Positions 11,069 through 19,594 of a stretch of 64,000 bases of DNA are shown here, one piece after another (the first letter of the stretch is position 1; each line of letters begins with the position of its first letter). The translations under genes and the position numbers were made by a program. This DNA is from Brevibacterium senegalense. Its GTDB lineage: Bacteria; Actinomycetota; Actinomycetes; Actinomycetales; Brevibacteriaceae. Below the pieces are notes generated by a model, which ran no database searches, was not told where the DNA came from, and was given only the letters and a program-made list of their open reading frames with translations. The stretch spans positions 209,977-273,976 of the forward strand of contig NZ_HE978600.1 of assembly GCF_000285835.1 (NCBI RefSeq), given 5' to 3'.

Positions 11069-11098
11069 GCCCCGCAGGGCCGCTGCGGGGCCTAGACT
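11069..11098 (+). promoter_or_regulatory. osmC-like promoter with inverted repeat over the -35 region
   Basis: A 9-bp perfect inverted repeat (GCCCCGCAG and CTGCGGGGC, spacer GGCCG, 11069-11091) directly precedes a TAGACT -10 box at 11093-11098. The repeat covers the expected -35 position, so a dimeric repressor or activator could bind there. The predicted transcript starts near 11105 and gives a leader of about 30 nt. Confidence 0.5.
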
Positions 11099-11133
11099 CG
11101 GACCGGACGAAACGAACTCAGAAGGGGATGACG

Positions 11134-11562
11134 ATGGCGGAGACGATCTCGAAGGCGCACACGGTGTGGCGGGGCACGCTCCCGGAGGGCAGCGGCACGG
11201 TCTCGCTCGACAGCTCCGGCGCCGGCGCGCTGGCGGTCTCGTGGGAGGCGCGCGCGGAGGGCACCGGCACGGCGACGACGCCGGAGGAGCTGCTGGGCGC
11301 CGCCCACTCCGCCTGCTTCTCGATGGCCCTGTCGAACGCGCTCACCTCGAACGGCACGCCGCCCGAGGAGCTCTCGACCGGCGCGGACGTCAGCTTCTCC
11401 CCCGCCGACGGGATCACCGGAGTGCACCTCTACGTCGTGGGCTCCGTGCCGAACCTCAGCGAGCCGGACTTCCGGACGATCGCCGAGCGCGCGAAGAAGG
11501 ACTGCCCCGTCTCCCGCGCCCTCAAGGGCGTGTCGATCGAGCTCAGCGCGTCCCTGCGCTGA
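11134..11562 (+). CDS. OsmC family peroxiredoxin
   Basis: OsmC/Ohr proteins are thiol-dependent peroxidases that reduce organic hydroperoxides. 142 residues, normal for the family. The two catalytic cysteines are visible: one in AAHSACFSMALS (near residue 58), preceded by the conserved TTPEELLGAAHSACF stretch, and one in KKDCPVSRAL (near residue 123). The pattern fits the OsmC subgroup more than Ohr. The ATG at 11134 is preferred over the one at 11128 because AAGGGG sits directly against the earlier codon but six bases from the later one. It is transcribed divergently from uvrB behind a promoter with an inverted repeat. Its 3' end overlaps the convergent coaE by 20 bp. Confidence 0.9.
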   Translation: MAETISKAHTVWRGTLPEGSGTVSLDSSGAGALAVSWEARAEGTGTATTPEELLGAAHSACFSMALSNALTSNGTPPEELSTGADVSFSPADGITGVHLYVVGSVPNLSEPDFRTIAERAKKDCPVSRALKGVSIELSASLR

Positions 11563-12484
11563 CCGTCACCGTCGCGGGACGGCCGGGGTCCGTCGTGAGC
11601 CACCGGTCGTCCCGCGGCGCGTAGCCCGCGTCGCGCAGAAGGGCGCCGACGGCCTCGGGGTCCGTGCCCGCCGGGACGCGCAGGTCGATTGCGACCCCGT
11701 CCGCAGCGGGCGACGCCGAGGCCGTGGCCGGCACCCCGGCACGGCCCGCTGTCCGCTCGAGCCGGGCCACGAGGCGCGCGCCCGCGGCACGCTGGGCCTC
11801 CTCCCCCGCCTCCGTCCCCGTGAGCGGCAGCGGCCGGGCCGGGATGCCGGCGGCGCGGTTCCGCCGGAACGGCTCGATCCGGTCCTCCCACAGCCGCGCG
11901 ACCTGTGCGCGCAGGTGCTCCTGCGTCCCCGCGTTGTCGAGGGCCGTGTCGCACGCGAGGTGGCGCTGGGCGTCCGTCGCCTGCGCCCGGATGCGCCGCT
12001 GGGCGTCCTCCCGATCGAGGCCCCGACTGGTCGTGAGGCGCTCGAGCCGCGTCTCCTCCGGCACGTCGACGAGCAGACTCAGGTGGTAGTTCCCCGTCAT
12101 CCCGTTCTCCACGAGCAGCGGGACGTCGTGGACGACGACCGGCAGATGCGCGTGCTCCGCCAGCCGCGCGGCGGTCCGCTGCGCGATCGCGGGGTGCATG
12201 ATCGCGTTGAGTGCCGCGGTCCGCTCCGGTGTCGCGAAGGCGAGACCTGCCAGCGCCGCGCGGTCCAGCGCGCCGTCGACCGCGAGGACCGCGTCCCCGA
12301 ACTCCCGCCGCAGGGCCTCCAGGGCCGGTTCACCCGGCTCCACGACCTCGCGTGCGATGCGGTCCGCGTCGACGATCCCGGCTCCGCGGTCCGCCAGCAG
12401 TGCCGCGACGGTCGACTTGCCGGCGCCGATCCCCCCGGTGAGTCCCAGCAGCAGCGGAGAGGTGGGCGCGTGCGTCTCTGTCAT
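11543..12484 (-). CDS. coaE: dephospho-CoA kinase with C-terminal extension
   Basis: CoaE phosphorylates the ribose 3'-hydroxyl of dephospho-CoA, the last step of coenzyme A synthesis. The P-loop GLTGGIGAGKST is near residue 13. The substrate and lid regions follow as DADRIAREVVEPG, HPAIAQRTAAR and VVHDVPLLVENG. The kinase needs about 200 residues, but this protein has 313. The last about 110 include DPGRPATVTV, which resembles the PARPVNLHV region of the UPF0157 domain often fused to actinobacterial CoaE, here apparently cut short. The ATG at 12484 lies seven bases after TAGGGT and behind GAGG. The membrane-protein gene upstream ends at 12490, and the 3' end overlaps the convergent osmC-like gene by 20 bp. 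Confidence 0.94.
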   Translation of the reverse strand: MTETHAPTSPLLLGLTGGIGAGKSTVAALLADRGAGIVDADRIAREVVEPGEPALEALRREFGDAVLAVDGALDRAALAGLAFATPERTAALNAIMHPAIAQRTAARLAEHAHLPVVVHDVPLLVENGMTGNYHLSLLVDVPEETRLERLTTSRGLDREDAQRRIRAQATDAQRHLACDTALDNAGTQEHLRAQVARLWEDRIEPFRRNRAAGIPARPLPLTGTEAGEEAQRAAGARLVARLERTAGRAGVPATASASPAADGVAIDLRVPAGTDPEAVGALLRDAGYAPRDDRWLTTDPGRPATVTVSAGTR

Positions 12485-12489
12485 GGTCC

Positions 12490-14322
12490 TCACCCTACTC
12501 CGCGCAGGTCGACGACCCACGTGTCCTCGACGCGCTCCGCGTGCGCTCCCGGCGTCCGCGCCAGCGCCTCCGCGAGCTCGTCCGCCGGCCCGGGCAGAAG
12601 GGGTGCGCCCTCCGGCACGAGGACGAACTCAGTCCCCCGGGCCCGGATGTCGCGGACGGCGTCCACGACCCGGGCCTCGTCGAGAGCCGCGGAGCCCCCA
12701 GGCCCCTCCGCCTCCCGCAGGAGCACGTCGAGCGGGTCGAGCAGCGACTGGTAGAGGACCGGGTGGTCGTCGGTGCTCCCGATGAAGTACCCGCCGGTCT
12801 CGCGGTAGTGCATCCCGGTCTCCGCCTGCCACGCCATCGCCTGGGCGTGGTCGGGCTCCGCCACAGCCCGCGGGGTGGGCAGCGCCTTGACGACGGATCC
12901 CTGCGGGAGCGCCTCCTCGATCGCCCCGGCGGCGATCGCCGTGGGGATGTGCAGGACCCGGGTCTCGACCGCGGCGGGTGCGATGAGCACGCCCACGGAT
13001 GCGACCGCCGCGACGGATGCGACCGCCGCGCGCGCACCCGCCCGCAGCGCGTGATGGAGCAGCACCGCGGTGAGCGCGCTCAGGACCAGCACCACGTGGA
13101 CGGACAGGCGCATCGGCAGGATGTTCTCCAGCACCGGCAGGTGCTCGACGAGGCGGAACGGCCCCGGCACCGGGAGCTCGTGTCCCAGGATCCGCAGGGG
13201 CGAGCCCATCGACAGCAGCCACACCGCCGCACCGGTGAGCGCCAGGACCCGCACGAGCAGGCCGTGGCGGGGCGACCTCCACCGGCGCAGCACGGCCCAG
13301 GCGCCCACGACCAGCCAGACGAGCGAGACGTACCCGCCCACCTCCGCCGGATCGATCCCCAGGACACGCGGGATCTCCGGGCCCGCTCCCCGCAGCAGGG
13401 TGTGCTGCGAGGGCGTCACGAGGTCGGCGAGGTCGTTGTTCCAGACCCCGTGCGGACGGATCGCCTCACGCGGCGCCCCCGGTCCGGTCAGCATCGTGAC
13501 GAGCAGCGGCGCGGCCAGCAGCAGCGCCGTCACGACGGCGGCACCCGACGCGGCGAGGAACGGCACCAGACGCGGTCGCAGGCGCCCGCGCAGGCACACG
13601 GCGATCGCCGCCACCGCGGCCACGGCAGCCAGGAAAGTGCCGGCCAGCAGTTCCGTCGACACGTAGAACTGCCAGCCCAGGGCGCCGCCCACCAGGATGC
13701 CCCACGGCAGCGCCTCGCGCACGTGGGTGCGCAGAGCTCCGCCCGCGGGCGCGGTCGCGGACCGCCACAGGAAGGCACCCACCAGCGGCGGCAGCACCGC
13801 GAAGCTCAGGTTGAGGTGGCCTCCGGCCTGGGCGGTGAGGTACGGGGAGAAGCCGTACAGGAGGGCACCCGCGAACGCGGGGGTCCGGTCCGCGAAGCGG
13901 GTCAGCAGCGCGGCGGCCGACAGTGAGGCGGCGACCGGCGAGAGGACGATCGCCGTCGTGTAGGCGACGACCGGTCCGGCCAGCCACGTGAGGGGGGCCA
14001 GCGGCAGTGCGAGACCCAGGACGCTCGTGTTCCACGCTCCGTTGACGCCGTCGGGCCAGTTCATCCCCGCAGTCAGAAGGAAGCCCGTGGTGCCGGTGCC
14101 GAAGCCCAGGGCGGAGGCGAGGGCGTCCGCGCCGTTCGCGAACCACCAGATGAAGAGGGAGGCGTCGTCGTTGTGCGCGTACACGCGCCCACCGGGATCC
14201 GCGACGAGGCCGCGGAACGTCAGGAGCGAGAGCGCCAGCGCCAGCAGCGCGAAGACGAGCCAGGGACGGGATGCGGAGGACCCCCGGACATGCGTCCGGG
14301 GGTCCTCAGAGCCTCTGCTCAC
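12490..14322 (-). CDS. polytopic membrane protein, glycosyltransferase-like (GT-C type) candidate
   Basis: A 610-residue protein with about ten or more hydrophobic helices and a soluble C-terminal tail of roughly 150 residues. After the first helix, an extracytoplasmic loop carries acidic residues (RVYAHNDDASLFIWW) followed by NWPDGVNGAWNTSVLG and later GALLYGFSPYLTAQAGGHLNLSF. This arrangement resembles actinobacterial membrane glycosyltransferase-like proteins that use polyprenyl-phosphate sugars, but no diagnostic catalytic motif confirms it. The GTG at 14322 is the only start that keeps the first helix, yet its codons 5-16 form the rpsA terminator hairpin. No ribosome binding site is evident. 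coaE follows almost directly. Function is unproven. Confidence 0.7.
   Translation of the reverse strand: MSRGSEDPRTHVRGSSASRPWLVFALLALALSLLTFRGLVADPGGRVYAHNDDASLFIWWFANGADALASALGFGTGTTGFLLTAGMNWPDGVNGAWNTSVLGLALPLAPLTWLAGPVVAYTTAIVLSPVAASLSAAALLTRFADRTPAFAGALLYGFSPYLTAQAGGHLNLSFAVLPPLVGAFLWRSATAPAGGALRTHVREALPWGILVGGALGWQFYVSTELLAGTFLAAVAAVAAIAVCLRGRLRPRLVPFLAASGAAVVTALLLAAPLLVTMLTGPGAPREAIRPHGVWNNDLADLVTPSQHTLLRGAGPEIPRVLGIDPAEVGGYVSLVWLVVGAWAVLRRWRSPRHGLLVRVLALTGAAVWLLSMGSPLRILGHELPVPGPFRLVEHLPVLENILPMRLSVHVVLVLSALTAVLLHHALRAGARAAVASVAAVASVGVLIAPAAVETRVLHIPTAIAAGAIEEALPQGSVVKALPTPRAVAEPDHAQAMAWQAETGMHYRETGGYFIGSTDDHPVLYQSLLDPLDVLLREAEGPGGSAALDEARVVDAVRDIRARGTEFVLVPEGAPLLPGPADELAEALARTPGAHAERVEDTWVVDLRGVG
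12492..12497 (-). promoter_or_regulatory. candidate -10 box for leaderless coaE mRNA
   Basis: TAGGGT lies seven bases before the coaE ATG and overlaps the TGA stop of the upstream membrane-protein gene. Confidence 0.4.
14276..14307 (-). terminator. rpsA terminator hairpin, inside the 5' end of the next gene
   Basis: A perfect 14-bp stem (GAGGACCCCCGGAC paired with GTCCGGGGGTCCTC, loop of four) lies 40 nt past the rpsA stop. There is no U tract. It also falls within the first codons of the downstream membrane-protein frame. Confidence 0.8.
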
Positions 14323-14346
14323 AGATGCGGCGTCAGCGTGCGGCGA

Positions 14347-15828
14347 TCAGCTGCCGGCGAGCTTCTCGCGCAGCGCGGCCAGCGCCTCATCGCTGGCGAG
14401 CGTGCCGGAGTCCGCGGGCGCCTCGCTGGCGTACGAGCTGGCGGCCGCCGGGGTCTCCGAGCTGACGGCGCCGGACGCAGCGGCCTCCGCGTCTGCGGAG
14501 ATCGCCTTCGCGACCTGCTTCTTGTGCTCCTCCCAGTGGTGCTGAGCGGTCGCGTACTGCTGCTCCCACTCCTCGCGCTGGGCGTCGAAGCCCTCGAGCC
14601 ACTCGTTCGTCTCCGGGTCGAAGCCCTCCGGGTACTTGTAGTTCCCGTCCTCGTCGTACTCCTGGAGCATGCCGTAGAGTGCCGGGTCGAGGAACTCCTC
14701 CGCCTCCGGGTCCACGCCCTCGTTCGCCTGCTTGAGGGAGAGCGAGATGCGGCGGCGGTCCAGGTCGATGTCGATGACCTTGACGTAGATCGTCTCGTCG
14801 ACGCCCACGACCTGCTCCGGCAGGTCGATGTGGCGCACGGCCAGCTCCGAGATGTGCACGAGGCCCTCGATGCCGTCCTCGACCCGCACGAACGCGCCGA
14901 AGGGCACGAGCTTCGTGACCTTGCCGGGCACGATCTGGCCGATGATGTGGGTCCGGGCGAAGTGCTGCCACGGATCCTCCTGGGTCGCCTTGAGCGACAG
15001 GGAGACGCGCTCGCGGTCCATGTCGACGTCCAGGACCTCGACGGTGACCTCGTCGCCCACCGTCACGACCTCGCTGGGGTGCTCGATGTGCTTCCAGGAC
15101 AGCTCCGAGACGTGGACCAGACCGTCCACGCCGCCCAGGTCGACGAACGCGCCGAAGTTGACGATCGAGGAGACGACGCCCGGACGGACCTGGCCCTTCT
15201 GCAGGGTCTGCAGGAAGTCGTGGCGGACCGCCGACTGCGTCTGCTCGAGCCAGGCGCGGCGCGAGAGGACGACGTTGTTGCGGTTCTTGTCGAGCTCGAT
15301 GATCTTCGCCTCGACCTGCTGGCCGATGTACGGCGCCAGGTCGCGGACGCGGCGCATCTCCACGAGCGAGGCCGGGAGGAAGCCGCGCAGTCCGATGTCG
15401 ACGATGAGGCCGCCCTTGACGACCTCGATGACGGTGCCCGTGACGACCCCGTCCTCGTCCTTGATGCGCTCGATGTCGCCCCATGCGCGCTCGTACTGCG
15501 CGCGCTTCTTGGAGAGCATCAGACGGCCGTCCTTGTCCTCCTTGGTGAGGACGAGGGCCTCGATGCCGTCGCCGACCTCGACGACCTCGGACGGATCGAC
15601 GTCGTGCTTGATCGAGAGCTCGCGGGAGAGGATGACGCCTTCGGTCTTGTAACCGATATCGACGAGCACCTCATCGCGATCGACCTTCACGACGGTGCCT
15701 TCGACGATGTCTCCGTCATTGAAGTACTTGATGGTCTCGTCGACGGCTGCGAGGAAGTCCTCGGAGGTGCCGATGTCGTTGACGGCGACCTGCTTCTGGT
15801 GCGCCGAGTCAGGCGTGGTGGTGGTCAT
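14347..15828 (-). CDS. rpsA: 30S ribosomal protein S1
   Basis: S1 helps the ribosome capture mRNA. 493 residues with four S1 (OB-fold) repeats, beginning near residues 37, 123, 208 and 293; each carries the recognisable core, for example GDIVEGTVVKV, GVVTGTVIEVVKGG, GQVRPGVVSSIVNFGAFVDLG and GQIVPGKVTKLVPFGAFVRVE. Four repeats is the usual actinobacterial number, against six in enterobacteria. The C-terminal tail is acidic and then alanine-rich, of low complexity. The ATG at 15828 is chosen because MTTTTPDSAHQ precedes the conserved part at the expected distance; the Shine-Dalgarno is weak. A strong hairpin terminator follows. The gene is monocistronic or leads weakly into the membrane-protein gene. 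Confidence 0.97.
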   Translation of the reverse strand: MTTTTPDSAHQKQVAVNDIGTSEDFLAAVDETIKYFNDGDIVEGTVVKVDRDEVLVDIGYKTEGVILSRELSIKHDVDPSEVVEVGDGIEALVLTKEDKDGRLMLSKKRAQYERAWGDIERIKDEDGVVTGTVIEVVKGGLIVDIGLRGFLPASLVEMRRVRDLAPYIGQQVEAKIIELDKNRNNVVLSRRAWLEQTQSAVRHDFLQTLQKGQVRPGVVSSIVNFGAFVDLGGVDGLVHVSELSWKHIEHPSEVVTVGDEVTVEVLDVDMDRERVSLSLKATQEDPWQHFARTHIIGQIVPGKVTKLVPFGAFVRVEDGIEGLVHISELAVRHIDLPEQVVGVDETIYVKVIDIDLDRRRISLSLKQANEGVDPEAEEFLDPALYGMLQEYDEDGNYKYPEGFDPETNEWLEGFDAQREEWEQQYATAQHHWEEHKKQVAKAISADAEAAASGAVSSETPAAASSYASEAPADSGTLASDEALAALREKLAGS

Positions 15829-15961
15829 TAGGTAAGGGACTCCGTAGATGGAATGTGGCCCGCGGTCCCGAGGGAACGGGGACACGGTCTCGTGATGGAT
15901 GATTGGAAGTGCAGCACGGCGCCGTGTGACGTCCACGGTTCGCGATGTGCATACAGTCCCA

Positions 15962-15967
15962 TATGCT
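15962..15967 (+). promoter_or_regulatory. candidate -10 box for the methyltransferase gene
   Basis: TATGCT lies in the 198-base divergent region between rpsA and the methyltransferase gene (15829-16026), giving a leader of about 50 nt. On the minus strand I see no convincing rpsA promoter. The rest of the region shows no repeat or RNA motif that I recognise. Confidence 0.3.
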
Positions 15968-16026
15968 AGCACCACCGCGGGTGCGAACGCACGTGCGGAC
16001 TGTGGTTCTGACAGCGAGGAGCGGGT

Positions 16027-16863
16027 GTGAGCGAGGGCGAGTACTCACCGGAGATCATCAGCGGCGGATATCTGTCGATCGGTGAGGAGGAGTCCGTCCG
16101 GGCCAACCGCTCCTACTGGGACGGATCCGCGGAGGAGTACCTCGCGGAGCACGGCAGCTTCCTGGGGGCCTCGGAGTTCGTGTGGTGCCCGGAGGGCGTC
16201 CGCGAGGACGACGTGCGGCTGCTGGGCGACGTCCAGCGGCGCCAGGTGCTCGAGGTGGGCTGCGGCGCGGGGCAGTGCTCTCGCTGGCTGGCGGAGCACG
16301 GCGCGCTGGCGACGGGCGTCGACCTGTCCTCCGGCATGCTCGAGCAGGCCTCCCGCCTGCAGCGCGAGAACCCGCTGGGGCCGGACGCGGTGCCGCCCAC
16401 CTTCCTCCAGGCCGACGCGCGCTCGCTGCCGTTCCCGTCCGACAGTTTCGACATCGTCTTCTCCTCGTACGGCGCGCTCCCCTTCGTCAAGGACGCGGAG
16501 ACCGTGCTCGCGGAGGCGGCCCGCGTCCTCCGCCCGGGCGGCCTCTGGGTCTTCTCCGTCACCCACCCGCTGCGCTGGATGTTCCCGGACGTGCCCGGCG
16601 AGGCCGGACTCACCGTCGAGTACTCGTACTTCGACCGCACGCCGTACGTCGAACTCGACGCCTCCGGCCAGCCCGTCTACGCGGAGCACCACCGCACGCT
16701 CAGCGACTGGATCCGCCTCCTCGTGGACGCGGGCTTCGAACTGACCGGGCTCACGGAGCCCGAGTGGCCGGAGGACAACGAGTCGTCGTGGGGCGGCTGG
16801 TCGCCGCTGCGCGGCCGGGTCATGCCGGGCACCGCGATCTTCTCCACCCGCCTGCGCGACTGA
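16027..16863 (+). CDS. class I SAM-dependent methyltransferase
   Basis: 278 residues with a Rossmann methyltransferase core. The SAM-binding glycine motif is VLEVGCGAGQCSRWLAEHG near residue 75, followed by an acidic motif II (ATGVDLSSGM), LPFPSDSFDIVFSSYGALPF (motif IV region) and ARVLRPGGLWVFSVTHPLRWMF. This resembles the UbiE/Methyltransf_11 group common next to polA or rpsA in actinobacteria, whose substrate is unknown. A GTG start at 16027 has GAGGAG six bases upstream. It is alone on the plus strand, divergent from rpsA and convergent with polA, with a shared hairpin between the convergent ends. The substrate cannot be inferred from sequence. Confidence 0.88.
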   Translation: MSEGEYSPEIISGGYLSIGEEESVRANRSYWDGSAEEYLAEHGSFLGASEFVWCPEGVREDDVRLLGDVQRRQVLEVGCGAGQCSRWLAEHGALATGVDLSSGMLEQASRLQRENPLGPDAVPPTFLQADARSLPFPSDSFDIVFSSYGALPFVKDAETVLAEAARVLRPGGLWVFSVTHPLRWMFPDVPGEAGLTVEYSYFDRTPYVELDASGQPVYAEHHRTLSDWIRLLVDAGFELTGLTEPEWPEDNESSWGGWSPLRGRVMPGTAIFSTRLRD

Positions 16864-16880
16864 GAAGCCTGCGCGACGGC

Positions 16881-16895
16881 CCCGCCACGGGCGGG
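16881..16895. terminator. small hairpin between convergent methyltransferase gene and polA
   Basis: CCCGCC and GGCGGG pair around an ACG loop in the 34-base gap between the two convergent stop codons. It is a plausible short bidirectional terminator, with no T tract. Confidence 0.55.
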
Positions 16896-16897
16896 AC

Positions 16898-19561
16898 TCA
16901 GTGCGCGGCGTCCTGCCAGCTCTGCCCGATCCCCACATTCACCTCGAGCGGGACGGACAGGGTCGCCGCGTCCGCCATCCGCTCCGTGACGATCCGCGAC
17001 ACCTCGTCGTGCTCGCCGGCGACCAGCTCGACGATGATCTCGTCGTGCACCTGCAGGAGCACGCGGCTGTCGAGGTCCGCCTCCCGGATCGCCTCGTCGA
17101 CGCGGATCATCGCCCGCTTCATGATGTCCGCCGCGCTGCCCTGGATGGGCGCGTTGAGTGCGGCCCGCTCCGCCATCTCGCGGACCTGCCGGCGGTCGGA
17201 GGTGAGTGCCGGCAGGTACCGTCGACGACCGTCCATCGTCTCCGTGTATCCGCGCTCGCGCGCCTCCTCGACGACGCTCGAGAGGTAGTCGCGGACCGCG
17301 CCGAACCGGTCGAAGTAGCCGTCCATGAGGGAGCGGGCCTCGTCGACGCCGATCCCCAGCTGCTGGGAGAGCCCGTAGGCGGACAGGCCGTAGACCAGTC
17401 CGTACGACATCGCCTTGACCTGAGAGCGCAGCTCCGGGGTGACCTCCGAGGTCGCCACGCCGAACACCTGGGCGCCCACGTAGGCGTGCAGGTCCTCCCC
17501 CGCGCGGAACGCGCTGATGAGGGACGGGTCGCCGGACAGGTGCGCCATGATGCGCATCTCGATCTGGGAGTAGTCCGCGGTGAGGAGGGCGTCCGCATCG
17601 CGGCCGGGGACGAAGACCTCACGGATGCGGCGGCCGGCCTCGGTGCGCACCGGGATGTTCTGCAGGTTGGGGTCCTTCGACGACAGTCGGCCGGTCGCGG
17701 CGACGGTCTGCAGGTAGGTCGTGTGGATGCGTCCGCCGTCCGCGATCGTCTTCTCCAGCCCCACGACCGTCTGGCTCAGCTTCGTGCGGTCCCGGTGCGC
17801 CAGCAGATGCGCCAGGAAGGGGTGCTGCGTCTTCGCGTAGAGATCCGCGAGTGCGGCGGCATCCGTCGTGTACCCGGTCTTCGTCCGCTTGGTCCGCGGC
17901 ATGTCGAGGTCGTCGAAGAGGACCTCCTGCAGCTGCTTGGGCGAGCCCAGGTTCACCTCGCGCCCGATCGCCGCGTACGCGTCCGCCGCACTGGCGTCCG
18001 CCTGCGAGCGGAACTCCTGCGCGAGAGCGTCGAGACGTGCGCGGTCGACCGCGATGCCGCGGACCTCCATCCGGGCGAGGATGTCGAGGACGGGGACCTC
18101 GATCTCCTCCATGATCCGGGTGAGGCCGCTGTCCTCGAGCGCCTCGGCCAGTACGGGGCGCAGGTCCGCGACAGCGGCGGCGCGTGCGGCGAGCGGGGCG
18201 AACGGGTCCTCGTCCGCGGCCTCGGGCAGCGTCGTCCCCAGGCGCGCGCCCAGCAGGTCGCCCAGCTCGTAGCCGCGGCGGTCCGGCTCCAGCAGGTAGC
18301 CGGCCAGCTGGGTGTCCCAGGCGACGGCGGCCTCGGGGAATCCCGCCTCCCACAGCGCTTTGAGCTGCGGCTTCGCATCGTGGGCGACGAGGCGCGGGTG
18401 CTCCGTCAGGAGCGCCGCGAGCGCGGTCTGCGCGGTGGTGTCCAGCTCGCTCAGGTCGAGCGCCCAGAGGTCCTCCCCGCGCGCCAGCACGAGACGGTCG
18501 ACGGTGCCCTCCCCGCGCACGTAGGCGCCGTCGGACGCGAGCGCGACCCAGTCCTCGGCGCGGACCCCGGCCAGGGCCTCCGGCACGTCCGCGGAGGCGA
18601 GCCGGGTCGCCTCCCGGACCACGGCCTCGGCGGCGGTGTCCGCGTCCTCATCCGTGTACAGGGCCTGCGCGCGTCGGCCCAGCACCGCGAACTCGAGCTG
18701 GTCGAAGAGGGCGTCCAGCGTCTCGCGGTCCGGCGACCGGCGGCGCGTCTCCTCGATCGTGACCGGCAGCTCGACGTCGTCCAGGAGGCGGTTGAGGCGG
18801 AAGTTGCGGCGCACGTCGGTCAGGTGCGCGCGCAGGCTCTCGCCCGCCTTGCCGGTGATGACGTCCGCGTGGGCGAGGACCTCCTCGAGCCCGCCGTAGG
18901 TCGTGAGCCACTTCGCGGCGGTCTTGGGGCCCACCCCGGGCACGCCCGGCAGGTTGTCCGCCTTCTCGCCCACGAGCGCGGCCTGCCCGCGGTACTGCGC
19001 GGGGGTGACGCCGTACTTCTCCTCGACCGCGTCCGGGGTCATCCGGTCGAGGTCCGTCATGCCGCGCCGGGGGTAGAGGACCGTCACCCCGGGGCGGACC
19101 AGCTGGAAGGCGTCCTTGTCGCCCGAGGCGATGCGGGCCTCGACCCCGGCCTCCTCCGCCAGCCGTGCGAGAGTGGCCAGCACGTCGTCGGCCTCGACGC
19201 CCACGATGCCCAGCACGGGGATCCGCAGCGCCTGCAGCACGTCCTCGATGAGGTCGACCTGGCCGTGGAAGTCCGGCGGCGTCTTCGCGCGCCCTGCCTT
19301 GTACTCCGGGTGCTCGTCCAGTCGGAACTGCGGCCGGCCGCGATCGAACGCGACCGCGATGTGCGTGGGCGACTCTGCCTCGATCGCCGTCAGCAGCATC
19401 GAGACGAACCCGAACACCGCATTCGTCGTCTGCCCCGATGCCGTCTGGAACTTCTCCGGCGGCAGCGCGTGGTACGCGCGGTAGGCCATCGAATGGCCGT
19501 CGATGAGGAGGAGCGAGTCCTGCGGGGCGGGGGCTGCGTCTGCGGAGGCTGTCGTCGTCAC
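16898..19561 (-). CDS. polA: DNA polymerase I
   Basis: PolA fills gaps in repair and removes Okazaki RNA primers. About 887 residues. The N-terminal 5' nuclease domain spans about residues 15-300 (LLIDGHSMAYRAYHAL, IASGDKDAFQLV, ALVGEKADNLPGVPGVGPKTA). The middle proofreading domain has lost the DxE metal-binding motif, as usual in actinobacteria, so no 3'-5' exonuclease is expected. Polymerase motifs A (DYSQIEMRIMAHLSGD), B (RSQVKAMSYGLVYGLSAYG) and C (QVHDEIIVE) are intact. GTG at 19561 is six bases after TACCCT; GTG at 19567 is the alternative and adds two residues. No Shine-Dalgarno is seen. Confidence 0.97.
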   Translation of the reverse strand: MTTTASADAAPAPQDSLLLIDGHSMAYRAYHALPPEKFQTASGQTTNAVFGFVSMLLTAIEAESPTHIAVAFDRGRPQFRLDEHPEYKAGRAKTPPDFHGQVDLIEDVLQALRIPVLGIVGVEADDVLATLARLAEEAGVEARIASGDKDAFQLVRPGVTVLYPRRGMTDLDRMTPDAVEEKYGVTPAQYRGQAALVGEKADNLPGVPGVGPKTAAKWLTTYGGLEEVLAHADVITGKAGESLRAHLTDVRRNFRLNRLLDDVELPVTIEETRRRSPDRETLDALFDQLEFAVLGRRAQALYTDEDADTAAEAVVREATRLASADVPEALAGVRAEDWVALASDGAYVRGEGTVDRLVLARGEDLWALDLSELDTTAQTALAALLTEHPRLVAHDAKPQLKALWEAGFPEAAVAWDTQLAGYLLEPDRRGYELGDLLGARLGTTLPEAADEDPFAPLAARAAAVADLRPVLAEALEDSGLTRIMEEIEVPVLDILARMEVRGIAVDRARLDALAQEFRSQADASAADAYAAIGREVNLGSPKQLQEVLFDDLDMPRTKRTKTGYTTDAAALADLYAKTQHPFLAHLLAHRDRTKLSQTVVGLEKTIADGGRIHTTYLQTVAATGRLSSKDPNLQNIPVRTEAGRRIREVFVPGRDADALLTADYSQIEMRIMAHLSGDPSLISAFRAGEDLHAYVGAQVFGVATSEVTPELRSQVKAMSYGLVYGLSAYGLSQQLGIGVDEARSLMDGYFDRFGAVRDYLSSVVEEARERGYTETMDGRRRYLPALTSDRRQVREMAERAALNAPIQGSAADIMKRAMIRVDEAIREADLDSRVLLQVHDEIIVELVAGEHDEVSRIVTERMADAATLSVPLEVNVGIGQSWQDAAH

Positions 19562-19567
19562 CCCCAC

Positions 19568-19573
19568 AGGGTA
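19568..19573 (-). promoter_or_regulatory. candidate -10 box for leaderless polA mRNA
   Basis: TACCCT is followed by six bases and the GTG at 19561, which has no ribosome binding site. Confidence 0.45.
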
Positions 19574-19594
19574 CCGGGAGACGGGAGGACGGCG

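Noticed and set aside
12900..13080. Short direct repeats of GCGACCGCCGC type in the membrane-protein gene
   Set aside because: They are low-complexity Ala/Val codons in a GC-rich gene, not a CRISPR or mobile repeat.
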